Shown here: piece after piece, positions 10,818 to 23,753 of the stretch
Position numbering within the stretch: the first letter of the stretch is position 1
Layout of the letters: every line of letters begins with the position of its first letter
Source: Crenobacter luteus
Lineage (GTDB): Bacteria > Pseudomonadota > Gammaproteobacteria > Burkholderiales > Chromobacteriaceae
NCBI RefSeq assembly: GCF_004345725.1
Contig: NZ_SLXG01000003.1
Location: 153,810 to 217,809, forward strand
Reading direction: 5' to 3'
DNA length: 64,000 bases
Notes under the pieces: generated by a model
What the model was told of the DNA's origin: nothing
The model's database searches: none
What the model saw: the letters and a program-made list of their open reading frames with translations, nothing else
Made by a program: the position numbers and the translations under genes

Positions 10818-12602
10818 ATGCAGATACCCGATTCTTACAACCCGGTGGCGCGCGAGATCGCCGAGGCGCTGATCGCCGGTTTCGACAAGCACTACCGGCT
10901 GTTCCGCGCGGCGACGCGGGGCGCCAAGGCGCTGTTCGAGGATGGCGACTGGCAGGGCATCCAAGAGATGGTGCGCGACCGCATCGAGCTCTACGACGAG
11001 CGGGTGGCCGAGACGACGCAGCGTTTGCGCCGCGAGTTCCACGCCGAACTGCTCGACGACGAGATCTGGCAGCAGGCCAAGCTCTACTTCGTCGGCCTGT
11101 TGATCCGCCACAAGCAGCCGGAGCTGGCCGAGACCTTCTTCAACTCGGTGTTCTGCCGCATCCTGCACCGCGACTACTTCCACAACGATTTCATCTTCCT
11201 GCGTCCGGCGATCTCGACCGAGTACATCGAGTCCGACCCGCCGACCTACCGCAGCTACTATCCGGCCACCGCCGGTCTGCGCCGCACGCTGCGGGCGATC
11301 GTGCGCGACTTCGGCTGGGCCCGGCCGTTCGCGCGGCTGTCGCGCGACCTCGGCTGCGTGCTGCGCACGGTGCGCATGCATCTGGACGGCGAGTGGCCGG
11401 CGCTGGAGGCCAACTTCCAGATCCAGGTGCTGTCGGCCGCGTTCTACCGTAACAAGACCGCTTACATCATCGGCAAGGTGATCAACGGCGGCGCGAGCCA
11501 TCCGTTCGCGCTGCCAGTGCAGCACGACGCCGGCGGCCGGCTCTATCTGGATACGGTGCTGCTCGAGCCGTGGCGCATCGGCGTGCTGTTCTCGTTCTCG
11601 CGCGCGTATTTCCTCGTCGACATGGAGGTGCCGTCCGGCTACGTGCAGTTCCTGCGCTCGATGCTGCCGACCAAGAGCAAGGCCGAGCTCTACACCATGC
11701 TCGGCCTGCAAAAGCAGGGCAAGAACACCTTCTACCGCGACTTCATCCACCATCTGCAGCATTCGAACGACGAGTTCGTCGTCGCGCCGGGCATCCGCGG
11801 CCTGGTGATGCTGGTGTTCACGCTGCCGTCCTTCCCCTACGTGTTCAAGCTGATCCGCGACGTGTTCGGCAGCACCAAGGAGGTCGACCACGCGACGGTC
11901 CGGCGCAAGTACCAGCTGGTCAAGCGCCACGACCGCGTCGGACGGATGGCCGATACGCTGGAGTTCTCCAACGTCGCCTTCCCCAAGGCGCGCTTCAGCG
12001 CCACGCTGCTCGACGAATTGCGCGCGCAGGTGCCGTCGCTGCTCGAGGAGGGCGACGAGACGCTGGTGATCCGCCACCTCTACATCGAGCGGCGCATGAA
12101 GCCGCTGAACCTGTATCTCGCGTCGGCGAGCCCGGTCGAGAAGGAGCGCGCGGTGCGCGACTACGGCGACGCGATCAAGGAGCTGGCCTCGGCCAACATC
12201 TTCCCCGGCGACATGCTGTTCAAGAACTTCGGCGTGACGCGCTACGGGCGAGTGGTGTTCTACGACTACGACGAGATCGAGTACATGAGCGACTGCCGCT
12301 TCCGCGCGATCCCGCCGGCGCCGAACCCGGAGTACGAGCTGTCGGGCGAGCCGTGGTACCCGGTCGCGAAGGGCGACGTGTTTCCCGAGGAGTTCGGCAC
12401 CTTCCTGCTCGGCGATCCACAGGTGCGGCGCGTCTTCCTCAAATACCACGCCGACCTGTTGACGCCGGCGTTCTGGCAGGCGCGCCAGGCGCGCATCCGC
12501 GCCGGCATCGTCGAGGATTTTTATCCCTATCCGCACGAGATGCGCTTCATCAACCGCTACGGGCATCGCTTCGCGCCCGGCGAAGCGGCCGCGCCGCCCT
12601 GA
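10818..12602 (+). CDS. aceK: Isocitrate dehydrogenase kinase/phosphatase AceK
   Basis: Bifunctional enzyme that phosphorylates and dephosphorylates Icd, steering isocitrate between the TCA cycle and the glyoxylate bypass. The 594-residue product is close to the E. coli length (578) and collinear with the family: N-terminal regulatory part ([18 protein letters not shown]), then the kinase-like part with [12 protein letters not shown] (ATP site), [19 protein letters not shown] and [19 protein letters not shown] with metal-binding acidic residues. I chose ATG 10818, preceded by CAGGG. It lies near both isocitrate dehydrogenase genes instead of in an aceBA operon. A decayed second copy of its 3' end lies upstream of rluE. 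Confidence 0.96.
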   Translation: MQIPDSYNPVAREIAEALIAGFDKHYRLFRAATRGAKALFEDGDWQGIQEMVRDRIELYDERVAETTQRLRREFHAELLDDEIWQQAKLYFVGLLIRHKQPELAETFFNSVFCRILHRDYFHNDFIFLRPAISTEYIESDPPTYRSYYPATAGLRRTLRAIVRDFGWARPFARLSRDLGCVLRTVRMHLDGEWPALEANFQIQVLSAAFYRNKTAYIIGKVINGGASHPFALPVQHDAGGRLYLDTVLLEPWRIGVLFSFSRAYFLVDMEVPSGYVQFLRSMLPTKSKAELYTMLGLQKQGKNTFYRDFIHHLQHSNDEFVVAPGIRGLVMLVFTLPSFPYVFKLIRDVFGSTKEVDHATVRRKYQLVKRHDRVGRMADTLEFSNVAFPKARFSATLLDELRAQVPSLLEEGDETLVIRHLYIERRMKPLNLYLASASPVEKERAVRDYGDAIKELASANIFPGDMLFKNFGVTRYGRVVFYDYDEIEYMSDCRFRAIPPAPNPEYELSGEPWYPVAKGDVFPEEFGTFLLGDPQVRRVFLKYHADLLTPAFWQARQARIRAGIVEDFYPYPHEMRFINRYGHRFAPGEAAAPP

Positions 12603-12626
12603 CGCGGGGCGGTGGGAGGCGGGCGG

Positions 12627-12656
12627 CAAAAAGGGCAGCCTTCACGGCTGCCCTTT
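12627..12656. terminator. Bidirectional terminator between aceK and the downstream minus-strand genes
   Basis: AAAGGGCAGCC (12630-12640) pairs with GGCTGCCCTTT (12646-12656) around a 5-base loop. The T-run is better on the minus strand, but it lies between convergent genes and can serve both. Confidence 0.85.
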
Positions 12657-12677
12657 GGCGTGCGGGGCGTGACGGCG

Positions 12678-13121
12678 TCAGGCCGACTGTGCCTGCGGCG
12701 TCTGCTGTTCTTCGAAGTAGGCGAGCGAACCGGCGCTGGTCAGGCCGATGTGAAAGCGCAGCTCGGGCGGCGTCGGCGCGCCGGCGCGCTCGGCGGCGCG
12801 CACGAGTTCGAACAGGACTTCGACTTCCTTGAACTTCTTGGCGACCTTCACGTTGCCCTCGAGCCAGGCGCCGATCTCGTCGGCCTGCGGGTGCGCGTTT
12901 TCCAGCGCGATCACGTTGCCGGGCCGGCTGACGAGGCTGATCGCCGGCGGGATGTCGACGCCGATCGCCAGCAGCTGGCCGCGTACCAGCTGTTCGAACT
13001 TGGTCAGCTGGCGGCGCGCACGCGCGCGCACGGCGGTCAGCGGCAGCGCGGCACCGGACTTGCTTCGGCCGAACAGGGTGTCCAGGCCGGGGTGGGTCGT
13101 CTGTTCTTCTGCCTGTTGCAT
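12678..13121 (-). CDS. Uncharacterised cytoplasmic protein, 147 aa
   Basis: I do not recognise this protein. It begins MQQAEEQTTHPGLDTLFGRS and has a basic stretch (AVRARARRQLTKFEQLVRGQ, shown as its limits), a predicted mixed alpha/beta core with GNVKVAKKFKEVEVLFELV, and ends in TPQAQSA. There is no signal peptide, transmembrane segment or cysteine cluster. Codon use and GC match the neighbours, and the frame is long for chance in this position. It lies 62 bases downstream of the thioesterase gene on the same strand and is followed by a terminator, so the two probably share a transcript. Confidence 0.8.
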   Translation of the reverse strand: MQQAEEQTTHPGLDTLFGRSKSGAALPLTAVRARARRQLTKFEQLVRGQLLAIGVDIPPAISLVSRPGNVIALENAHPQADEIGAWLEGNVKVAKKFKEVEVLFELVRAAERAGAPTPPELRFHIGLTSAGSLAYFEEQQTPQAQSA

Positions 13122-13183
13122 CGAGTCGATCTCCTTGACTGTCCTTGTACGGGGGAGGGGGGGGCGGCAGCCGCCGGGCCGCC

Positions 13184-13663
13184 TCAGGCCTCGTTCATGT
13201 GCCGTTCGGCCTCCATCCGCATCTTCTTGCGGATCTCGGCTTCACGGAAGCGTTTCTCGTAGCGCGGGTCCGACAGGTCCAGCGGCGGCACGGCGACCGG
13301 TTTGCCGTCCTCGCCCAGCGCCACCATCGTGAAGTAGCAGCTGTTGGTGTGGCGCACGCTGCGGCTGCGGATGTTCTCCGCGACCACCTTGATGCCGACC
13401 TCCATCGAGGTGCGGCCGACGTGGTTGACCGAGGCGAGGAAGGTGACCAGCTCGCCGACGTGGATGGCCTGCTTGAACAGCACCTGGTCGACCGACAGCG
13501 TCACGACGTAGCTGCCGGCGTAGCGGCTGGCGCAGGCGTAGGCGACCTGGTCGAGCAGCTTGAGCAGCACGCCGCCGTGCACGTTGCCGGAAAAGTTGGC
13601 CATGTCGGGCGTCATCAGCACCGACATGGTGAGTTCGCGTTGGCTGAGGTTGAGTTGATCCAT
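13184..13663 (-). CDS. Acyl-CoA thioesterase, hotdog fold (YciA-like)
   Basis: Hydrolyses acyl-CoA thioesters in the cytoplasm. The 159-residue protein starts MDQLNLSQRELTMSVLMTPDMANFSGNVHGG (start and end shown in part), where the N-F-S-G-N-V-H-G-G segment followed by LLKLLDQVAYACASRYAG is the hotdog helix with the catalytic acidic residue. A second strand block reads VGRTSMEVGIKVVAEN. The size and single hotdog domain fit YciA-type enzymes; the acyl chain preferred cannot be told. It lies 97 bases downstream of mutS on the same strand. Confidence 0.88.
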   Translation of the reverse strand: MDQLNLSQRELTMSVLMTPDMANFSGNVHGGVLLKLLDQVAYACASRYAGSYVVTLSVDQVLFKQAIHVGELVTFLASVNHVGRTSMEVGIKVVAENIRSRSVRHTNSCYFTMVALGEDGKPVAVPPLDLSDPRYEKRFREAEIRKKMRMEAERHMNEA

Positions 13664-13760
13664 GAAGCTCTCGTTGGGCCGGATGGCGGCAGGAGCGGGC
13701 CTGCCGGATTCAGTCTAGGAAACCGTCGCCGGCTTGTCCGGCCGATTTCCTACTTTTTTG

Positions 13761-16325
<2,565 letters not shown>

Positions 16326-16433
16326 GGGGAAATCTCTTTGACGGTTGCCGGGGCAAAGCCGGGATTATCCCGCGAAACGCGTCCGCACGCGCGATGGTCT
16401 ATAGCGAACTGTCTTGTCCGCAAGGAGGGTGCC

Positions 16434-17006
16434 ATGACCCATCCCGTCCGCGTCCTCGGCCTGGCCGGCAGCCTGCGCCAGGCGTCCTACAACCGCGCGC
16501 TGTTGCGCGCCGCCGTCGAGCTCGCGCCGCCCGAGGTCGCGTTGTCGGTCGCAGATATCGGCGCGATCCCGCTCTACAACGAGGACGTCTACGAGCAGGG
16601 CTTTCCCGAACCGGTGATCGCGCTGCGCGAGGCGATCCGCCGGGCCGAGGCGGTGCTGATCGTCACGCCCGAATACAACTACTCGGTGCCCGGCGTGCTG
16701 AAGAACGCGATCGACTGGGTGTCGCGCCCGCCCGAGCAGCCCTTCGACGGCAAGCCGGTGGCGATCATGGGCGCGAGCCCGGGCATGTTCGGCTCCGCCC
16801 GCGCGCAATACCACCTGCGGCAGACGCTGGTGTCGCTCAACGCGCGGCCGATGAGCAAGCCCGAGGTGATGGTGGCCTCCGCCCACCAGAAGTTCGACGC
16901 GCACGGCAAGCTCGCCGACGAGACGACGGCGCGCTTCGTCACCGCGCAGCTCGAGGCGCTCGCCGCCTGGGCGCGGCGGGTGGGGGACGAAAAAAACAAC
17001 GGCTAG
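16434..17006 (+). CDS. NAD(P)H-dependent FMN reductase / quinone reductase family protein
   Basis: A flavodoxin-fold reductase of the NADPH-dependent FMN reductase family. The 190-residue protein has the FMN-phosphate loop LAGSLRQASYNRALL near residue 10, the second FMN segment VTPEYNYSVPGVLKNAIDW near 82 (partly shown), and GASPGMFGSARAQYHLR near 115. The ATG is preceded by a textbook AAGGAGG; longer upstream reading frame is antisense to mutS. Substrate (free flavin, quinone, chromate or azo dye) is not resolvable from sequence. Confidence 0.9.
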   Translation: MTHPVRVLGLAGSLRQASYNRALLRAAVELAPPEVALSVADIGAIPLYNEDVYEQGFPEPVIALREAIRRAEAVLIVTPEYNYSVPGVLKNAIDWVSRPPEQPFDGKPVAIMGASPGMFGSARAQYHLRQTLVSLNARPMSKPEVMVASAHQKFDAHGKLADETTARFVTAQLEALAAWARRVGDEKNNG

Positions 17007-17045
17007 CGGGCCGGCGCGATCAAGCCTGGCCGAGGCTGGCGCGGT

Positions 17046-18434
17046 TCAGCGCCGCGGCACGCCGGCCAGAAAGTCGAACAGCCGCGCATCGAGTGAGCAC
17101 GCGACGTTGAAGCGGAACCAGCCGGCTTCGGCGTCCTCCTCGCTCTGGTAGAAGGCGCCCGGCGCCAGCGCGATGCCGGCGGCGGCGGCCGCGTCGGTCA
17201 GCGCCTTCGCGTCGACGCCGTCGGGCGCGCGCGCCCACAGGAACAGGCCCCCGGCCGGCCGGTGGAACAGGCGCCAGCCGAGCGCCTCGAGCGCGTCGGC
17301 GACGCGCCGTTGCGCCTCGGCCAGGCGGTCGCGCAGCCGCTCCAGATGACTGCGGTAGTGGCCGTCGGTGACGATGGCGAGCGTCGCCGCCTCGTTCAGC
17401 GGCGAGCTGGTCAGCGCGCCGGCCATCTTCAGCTGGCTGACCGCCGTCACCGTCGCCGGCGCGGCGGCGAGGAAGCCGACGCGCAGCGCCGGCGAGATCG
17501 TCTTCGAGAAGCTGCCCAGGTAGATCACGCGCCGCAGCGCGTCGAGGCTCGCCAGCGTCGGCCCGGCCGACGCGGCCAGTTCGGCGAACGGGTCGTCCTC
17601 GACGAGGGTGAAGTCGAAGCGTTCGGCCAGCTGCAAGAGCCGGAACGCGGTGGCCGCCTTGGTGCAGGTGCCGGTCGGATTGTGCAGCTGGGTGTTGGTG
17701 AAGAAGGCGACCGGCCGGTGCGCCTCGGCCAACGTCGCCAGCGCGTCCGGGTCGGGGCCGGCGGCGGTGCGCGGCACCGGCAGCAGCCGCGCGCCGTGGG
17801 CGCGCAGCGCGGTCAGCAGGTTCGAGTAGCCGGGCGTCTCGACCAGTACCGCGTCGCCGGGACGAACCACCAGCCGGATCGCCAGGTCGAGCGCCTGGCT
17901 GGCGCCGTGGGTCAGCACGATCTGCGCGGCCGGCGCCTCGATGCCGCGCAGCGCGAGCTGCCAGGCCAGGTGCTCGCGCAGCGCGGTCAGGCCCTGCGGG
18001 TGGCCGTAGCGCGTCAGCCGCTCGGCCGGGCCGCGCGCCAGTTGCCGCAGCGCGCTCCTCATGCCTTCCTCGTGCAGCCAGTCGCCGGGCAGCCAGCCGC
18101 CGCCGGCTGGCAGCGTCAGCGCGTCGTCTTCGTAGACGCGCCGGATCAGCCACGCCTCGTCGACCGGCGCGCGCATCAGCGGCGCGGCGGCTGGCCGGGG
18201 GCGCGGCGCGACGAAATGGCCGCGCGCCGGGCGCGCCTCGATCCAGCCCTGCGCCGACAGCCGGTTGTAGGCCTCGGCGACGGTGAAGGGGCTGACGGCG
18301 AGCGCCTTCGCCAGCGCGCGCACCGACGGCAGGCGGCTGCCGACCGGCAGCAGGCCGCGCGCGACGCGCTCGGCCACGGCGGCGACGATCTGTTCGGTCA
18401 GCGGGGTCGGGGAGGTCTTGTCGAGGGTGAGCAT
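17046..18434 (-). CDS. MocR-family transcriptional regulator (GntR domain fused to aminotransferase-like domain)
   Basis: A PLP-dependent transcription factor of the MocR/GabR type. Residues about 1-75 form a GntR winged helix (TPLTEQIVAAVAERV, GSRLPSVRALAKALAVSPFTVAEAYNRL in two parts); about 100-460 form a class I aminotransferase fold with HPQGLTALREHLAWQL, THGASQALDLAI and the PLP-lysine segment YLGSFSKTISPALRVGFL. The 462-residue length is typical. It is divergent from an omega-aminotransferase/mmsA operon, which it very likely controls; two CAGTACAGAC repeats lie in the shared spacer. Inference: it senses beta-alanine, GABA or a related amino compound. Confidence 0.93.
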   Translation of the reverse strand: MLTLDKTSPTPLTEQIVAAVAERVARGLLPVGSRLPSVRALAKALAVSPFTVAEAYNRLSAQGWIEARPARGHFVAPRPRPAAAPLMRAPVDEAWLIRRVYEDDALTLPAGGGWLPGDWLHEEGMRSALRQLARGPAERLTRYGHPQGLTALREHLAWQLALRGIEAPAAQIVLTHGASQALDLAIRLVVRPGDAVLVETPGYSNLLTALRAHGARLLPVPRTAAGPDPDALATLAEAHRPVAFFTNTQLHNPTGTCTKAATAFRLLQLAERFDFTLVEDDPFAELAASAGPTLASLDALRRVIYLGSFSKTISPALRVGFLAAAPATVTAVSQLKMAGALTSSPLNEAATLAIVTDGHYRSHLERLRDRLAEAQRRVADALEALGWRLFHRPAGGLFLWARAPDGVDAKALTDAAAAAGIALAPGAFYQSEEDAEAGWFRFNVACSLDARLFDFLAGVPRR

Positions 18435-18458
18435 GATGAAGCGTACCGGGTTGGCGAC

Positions 18459-18579
18459 CAGTACAGACAGCCGGCGATCGTGCTGTCATGTATCTGTCTT
18501 TCGGCTTCATGGTGGCCAATACTGACCGTGCCGGCAAGCTGCCTTGCCCATTCTTCCCGATACAGCGAGCAGTACAGAC
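18459..18579. promoter_or_regulatory. Candidate MocR operator: CAGTACAGAC direct repeats
   Basis: Exact 10-bp direct repeats CAGTACAGAC lie at 18459-18468 and 18570-18579 in the 161-base divergent spacer; related GACAG/CTGTC half sites lie between them. MocR/GabR regulators are known to bind direct repeats in such spacers. Binding here is inferred. Confidence 0.5.
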
Positions 18580-18595
18580 CAAGACGGAGCGCACC

Positions 18596-19921
18596 ATGTC
18601 CACGCCAGACCTGAATCTCGACGCCTACTGGATGCCGTTCACCGCCAAGCGCTACTTCGAGGCCCACCCGGAGCGGCGCGTGTTCGCGTGCGCCGAGGGC
18701 GCCTACTACTGGACCGAGGACGGCCAGAAGCTGTTCGACGGCATCTCCGGCCTGTGGTGCAGCGGCCTCGGCCACCGTCACCCGAAGATCGTCGAAGCGG
18801 TGAAAAAACAGCTCGACACGCTCGACTACAGCACCGCGTTCCAGATCGGCCACGCGCCGGCGTTCACGTTGGCCGAGCGCATCGCCGACGCGGCGCCGGA
18901 CGGTTTCTCGCGCGTGTTCTTCTGCAACTCGGGCTCCGAGGCGGTCGACACCGCGCTGAAGATCGCGCTCGCCTACCACCGCCTCAAGGGCGACGCGGCG
19001 CGCACCCGGCTGATCGGCCGCGAAAAGGGTTACCACGGCGTCGGCTTTGCCGGCGTCTCGGTCGGCGGCATGGTCGCCAACCGTAAGCTCTACTCGGCGA
19101 GCATGCTCGCCGGCGTCGACCACCTGCCGCACACGCACAATCTGGAAAAGATGGCCTTCTCGCGCGGCGAGCCGGAGTGGGGCGCGCACCTGGCGGACGA
19201 GCTGATCCGCCTGGTGCAGCTGCACGACGCGTCGACCATCGCGGCGGTGATCGTCGAGCCGATGCAGGGCTCGGCCGGCGTGATCGTGCCGCCCAAAGGC
19301 TATCTGAAGCGCTTGCGCGAACTGTGCACCCAGTACGGGATATTGCTGATCTTCGACGAGGTGATCTGCGGCTTCGGCCGCATGGGCGCGGCCTTCGCCG
19401 CGCAGCACTTCGACGTCAGGCCCGACCTGATCACCTTCGCCAAGGGCGTCAACAACGGCACCGTGCCGATGGGCGGCGTGCTCGTCACCGAGGAGATCTA
19501 CCAGGCCTTCATGACCGGCCCCGAGCACGCGGTCGAGTTCTTCCACGGCTACACCTACTCGGGCCACCCGCTGGCGGTCGCCGCCGCGCACGCGACGCTC
19601 GACGTGATCGAGGAGGAGGACATCTACGCGCGCGCCAACGATCTGAGCCGCGTGCTCGAGGAGGCGGTGCACGGCCTGAAGGGCTCGGCCAACGTGATCG
19701 ACATCCGCAACTGCCAGCTCGCCGCCGCGGTCGAGCTCGCGCCGCTCGACGGCAAGCCCGGCTGGCGCGCGCTCCGGGTGTTCGAGGAAGGGCTCAAGCG
19801 CGGCGTGCTGTTCCGCTTCACCGGTGACATCGTCGTGATGGGCCCGCCGATGATCTCGACCCCCGACGAAATCGGCCGCATGGTCGAGGTGCTCGCCGAC
19901 GCGATCCGCGCCGCCGGCTGA
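18596..19921 (+). CDS. Omega-amino acid (beta-alanine)--pyruvate aminotransferase
   Basis: A class III PLP aminotransferase that most likely transfers the amino group of beta-alanine or a related omega-amino acid to pyruvate, giving malonate semialdehyde. The 441-residue protein starts PDLNLDAYWMPFTAKRYF, with SGLWCSGLGHRHPKIVEAV, VFFCNSGSEAVDTALKIA, IFDEVICGFGRMG (PLP Asp) and LITFAKGVNNGTVPMGGV (PLP Lys). These are the signatures of the bauA/omega-APT group. The start was set at ATG 18596 because residues before it are non-homologous. mmsA follows 36 bases later, and the MocR regulator is divergent, supporting a beta-alanine catabolic operon. Confidence 0.92.
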   Translation: MSTPDLNLDAYWMPFTAKRYFEAHPERRVFACAEGAYYWTEDGQKLFDGISGLWCSGLGHRHPKIVEAVKKQLDTLDYSTAFQIGHAPAFTLAERIADAAPDGFSRVFFCNSGSEAVDTALKIALAYHRLKGDAARTRLIGREKGYHGVGFAGVSVGGMVANRKLYSASMLAGVDHLPHTHNLEKMAFSRGEPEWGAHLADELIRLVQLHDASTIAAVIVEPMQGSAGVIVPPKGYLKRLRELCTQYGILLIFDEVICGFGRMGAAFAAQHFDVRPDLITFAKGVNNGTVPMGGVLVTEEIYQAFMTGPEHAVEFFHGYTYSGHPLAVAAAHATLDVIEEEDIYARANDLSRVLEEAVHGLKGSANVIDIRNCQLAAAVELAPLDGKPGWRALRVFEEGLKRGVLFRFTGDIVVMGPPMISTPDEIGRMVEVLADAIRAAG

Positions 19922-19957
19922 ACCGCATTTCCTTACGACCTTTCAGGAATCCGCATC

Positions 19958-21457
<1,500 letters not shown>

Positions 21458-21502
21458 CCCCACGCTGGCCGAGCCCCGGCGCCATGGCCAGACCGTCTCC
21501 CG

Positions 21503-21533
21503 CACCCGTCCTGGCGACGGGTGTTTCTTTTTC
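21503..21533 (+). terminator. Terminator of the aminotransferase-mmsA operon
   Basis: CACCCGTC (21503-21510) pairs with GACGGGTG (21516-21523), followed by a T-rich stretch (TTTCTTTTT). It starts 45 bases after the mmsA stop. Confidence 0.8.
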
Positions 21534-21646
21534 GGGTTTCGGGATGACAAAGGCCATCCAGTCCGGAAAACAAGTGACGTTTTGCTAGGGTGAGGATAAG
21601 GGTCGGCGCCGTTCCGGCGCCGCTCGGTTTGCCGGAGGGTCGGATC

Positions 21647-21955
21647 ATGAAAAATTTGCTGGTCGGTTTGGGTCTCGTTTGCGCGGTGGCGCAGGCGTGG
21701 GCGGACGAGGCGGCATTCGACGCGGCAGCGGCCGAAACCCGCACCGTGCCGGGCGAGGCGCTCGACGGTCTGGCGACGGCCAGCCTCGACGGGACGGTCG
21801 GGGAAGCGCTGGTGCACTCGCCCGACGCTGCGCTGTCGCGCAAGCATCGCGACATTCCGCTGCGCGCCGGCGACGCCCGCCCCTTGTCGACGCCTGCACC
21901 GTCGGTGCCCCCCTACGACCCCGCCGCCGTGCGCGCCAGCTTCTCGCTGCGCTGA
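21647..21955 (+). CDS. Small exported protein of unknown function, 102 aa
   Basis: I do not recognise the family. It starts MKNLLVGLGLVCAVAQAWADEAAF: Lys near the start, a hydrophobic core and a likely signal-peptidase I site after AWA (about residue 19). The mature part is short, Ala- and Pro-rich (RAGDARPLSTPAPSVPPYD) and has no cysteine or obvious motif. GGAGGGTCGG before the ATG is a reasonable Shine-Dalgarno. It follows the mmsA terminator and precedes another exported unknown gene on the same strand. The reading frame is real-looking but short, so confidence is moderate. Confidence 0.6.
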   Translation: MKNLLVGLGLVCAVAQAWADEAAFDAAAAETRTVPGEALDGLATASLDGTVGEALVHSPDAALSRKHRDIPLRAGDARPLSTPAPSVPPYDPAAVRASFSLR

Positions 21956-22023
21956 CGCGCTGCGGGCCTTTCCCTCCCGCGCCGTATGCCAACGGCGGCG
22001 GGCTGCGCCGGTTTTGCTGCCAC

Positions 22024-22051
22024 TTGTCAATTCTGCTTGCTAGATTGATAA
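22024..22051 (+). promoter_or_regulatory. Probable promoter of the exported 216-aa protein gene
   Basis: TTGTCA (22024-22029), a 16-base spacer and TGATAA (22046-22051) lie in a locally AT-rich patch 47 bases before the ATG at 22098. Confidence 0.5.
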
Positions 22052-22097
22052 CGGTAACTGACGAAACCGCGCGAACGCCGGCAAGGGGGGATGGAAA

Positions 22098-22748
22098 ATG
22101 AAGCGTTTCACGATGGGCATGCTGCTGCTCGGGCTGCCGTGCTGGGGATGGGCGGCGGGCGGCATGGAGTTCCGCTTCACGCCCTTCAGGGGCGACGAAG
22201 CGGGTTCGGCCCGGGTCGACGTGGTGCCGGGCGTGGCGCGCATTTTCCTGAACGACGCCTTGCACGCGGTTCAGGCGTTGAAGAAACGGCCGGCGCCGGT
22301 CGATGCGGACGAGCGCGAGGTCGCGCCCGCCGTGCAGCTGTCGCTAGACGCCTTCGCCTCCCGGCTGCGGCGCGGCGAGAACACCTTGCGCATCGAGTTC
22401 GTACCGGCGGAGCCGAAACGGCGCTACCGCGCGCAGTTTGGCTGGCGCGTGCAGGATGCCGCCACCGGCGCGGGCCGTTTCGGCGTGGTCACGAGCAGCC
22501 AGAGCGGTTGGCAGACGCGCGACGCGACCGGCACGCTGCGCTTCGAGAGCCGCTTCGAGACGGCGACGCTCGACGCCGACGGTCTGACGGTCGCGCCCAG
22601 TCTGGACGGCGAGGCGAGCGTCACGCCGGGGCGCTCGAGCGCGCACGACGGCACGGTCGGCGCCGGGATGGGCGGCATGCGTCCGCCGGTCGCGCGGCCG
22701 GCGATCGACCCCAGCCTCGGCCCGGGCGTTTTCAGCATCGGCCGCTGA
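22098..22748 (+). CDS. Exported protein of unknown function, 216 aa
   Basis: Not recognised. It begins MKRFTMGMLLLGLPCWGWAAGGMEF, a clear signal peptide with cleavage likely after WAA. A Cys at residue 15 lies within the signal but lacks a proper lipobox. The mature part looks beta-rich (MEFRFTPFRGDEAG, NTLRIEFVPAEPKRRYRAQFGW) and could be an immunoglobulin-like or beta-sandwich domain, then a Gly/Pro-rich tail (GAGMGGMRPPVARP). It has its own promoter-like sequence. It lies convergent to metF, with only 7 bases between the stops. No function is claimed. Confidence 0.75.
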   Translation: MKRFTMGMLLLGLPCWGWAAGGMEFRFTPFRGDEAGSARVDVVPGVARIFLNDALHAVQALKKRPAPVDADEREVAPAVQLSLDAFASRLRRGENTLRIEFVPAEPKRRYRAQFGWRVQDAATGAGRFGVVTSSQSGWQTRDATGTLRFESRFETATLDADGLTVAPSLDGEASVTPGRSSAHDGTVGAGMGGMRPPVARPAIDPSLGPGVFSIGR

Positions 22749-22755
22749 CCCCGGT

Positions 22756-23619
22756 TCACGCGGCGCGCTGCGGCGGCGCGTGCCCGACGTCGGCGAGGAT
22801 GCGACCCGCCATCGCAAGCTCGGCCAAGCCCGGCGCGAACACGTGTACGCCGGGTGCGCCGGCGTCGATCAGTTGCGTCACCAGCCGCACGCCGACCTCG
22901 TGCCCGAAGTCCGACAGCGCGGCCGCGTCGCCGCCGCAGGCGTCGAGCGTGCGGCGCATCCAGCGCGGCATTTCGACGCCGCGCAGCTCGGCCAACCTCG
23001 CCATCGACGGGCGCGTCAAGGGGAGCAGCCCCGGCACGATGGGCAGCGTCACGCCGGCCGCGCGCGCCGCGTCGACGAAGTGGCGGTAGGCGTCGACGTT
23101 GTAGAAGTACTGGGTGACCGCGCCGGTCGCGCCGGCGTCCTGTTTGGCCCGCAGCGCGGCGAGGTCCGCGTGCGCGTTTTTCGCCTGCGGGTGGACCTCG
23201 GGGTAGGCGGCGACGAGCAGCTCGGGACGGCCGCCGTGCGCGTTTTCCCAGTATTCGCGGACGAAGCGCACCAGATTGCTCGCGTAGCGGAAGTCGCCGC
23301 GCTCGCCCATGCCGGACGGCGTGTCGCCGCGCAGCGCGAACAGCGTTTTCACGCCGCGCGCGGCGAACTCGGCCAACCTTTCGGCCGCGCTTTCCCTGTC
23401 GAGACCGGCCGCCGACAGGTGCGGCGCGACGGCGTAGCCGCGCGCGGCGAGCGCGTCCATCAGCGCGAGGCCGGCGGCGCGGCTGATGCCGCCGGCGCCG
23501 TCGGTGACCGACACGAAGGCCGGCGATAGCGGCGCGAGTCTTGACGCGAGCTCGGCGACGCGCGCGTCGCCGGCCGGGAGCACGCCCGGATAGAGTTCGA
23601 TGCTGATGGGCAGGCTCAT
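22756..23619 (-). CDS. metF: Methylenetetrahydrofolate reductase
   Basis: Reduces 5,10-methylene-THF to 5-methyl-THF, the methyl donor for methionine synthesis. The 287-residue protein is a TIM barrel of the MetF family: PISIELYPG at the start, FVSVTDGAGG (folate-binding Asp region), LFALRGDTPSG (FAD contact), AYPEVHPQA, and GAVTQYFYNVDAYRHFVD with the conserved QYF. The start ATG 23619 is preceded by AGGAGA. It ends the minus-strand one-carbon block and would draw on methylene-THF made by the glycine-cleavage genes and glyA upstream. Confidence 0.96.
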   Translation of the reverse strand: MSLPISIELYPGVLPAGDARVAELASRLAPLSPAFVSVTDGAGGISRAAGLALMDALAARGYAVAPHLSAAGLDRESAAERLAEFAARGVKTLFALRGDTPSGMGERGDFRYASNLVRFVREYWENAHGGRPELLVAAYPEVHPQAKNAHADLAALRAKQDAGATGAVTQYFYNVDAYRHFVDAARAAGVTLPIVPGLLPLTRPSMARLAELRGVEMPRWMRRTLDACGGDAAALSDFGHEVGVRLVTQLIDAGAPGVHVFAPGLAELAMAGRILADVGHAPPQRAA

Positions 23620-23753
23620 TTTTGTCTCCTGAAACAAGGCCGCCTCGCTCCCGGTCGGGCGTTCGCGGCCGAGGTCCGGCGCGTTCCTCGTGGGGACGCG
23701 GCCGGCGATGATTTTCTGTGGGTCGGGCGTTCCGGACCGGCGCGCCGGTGGGC

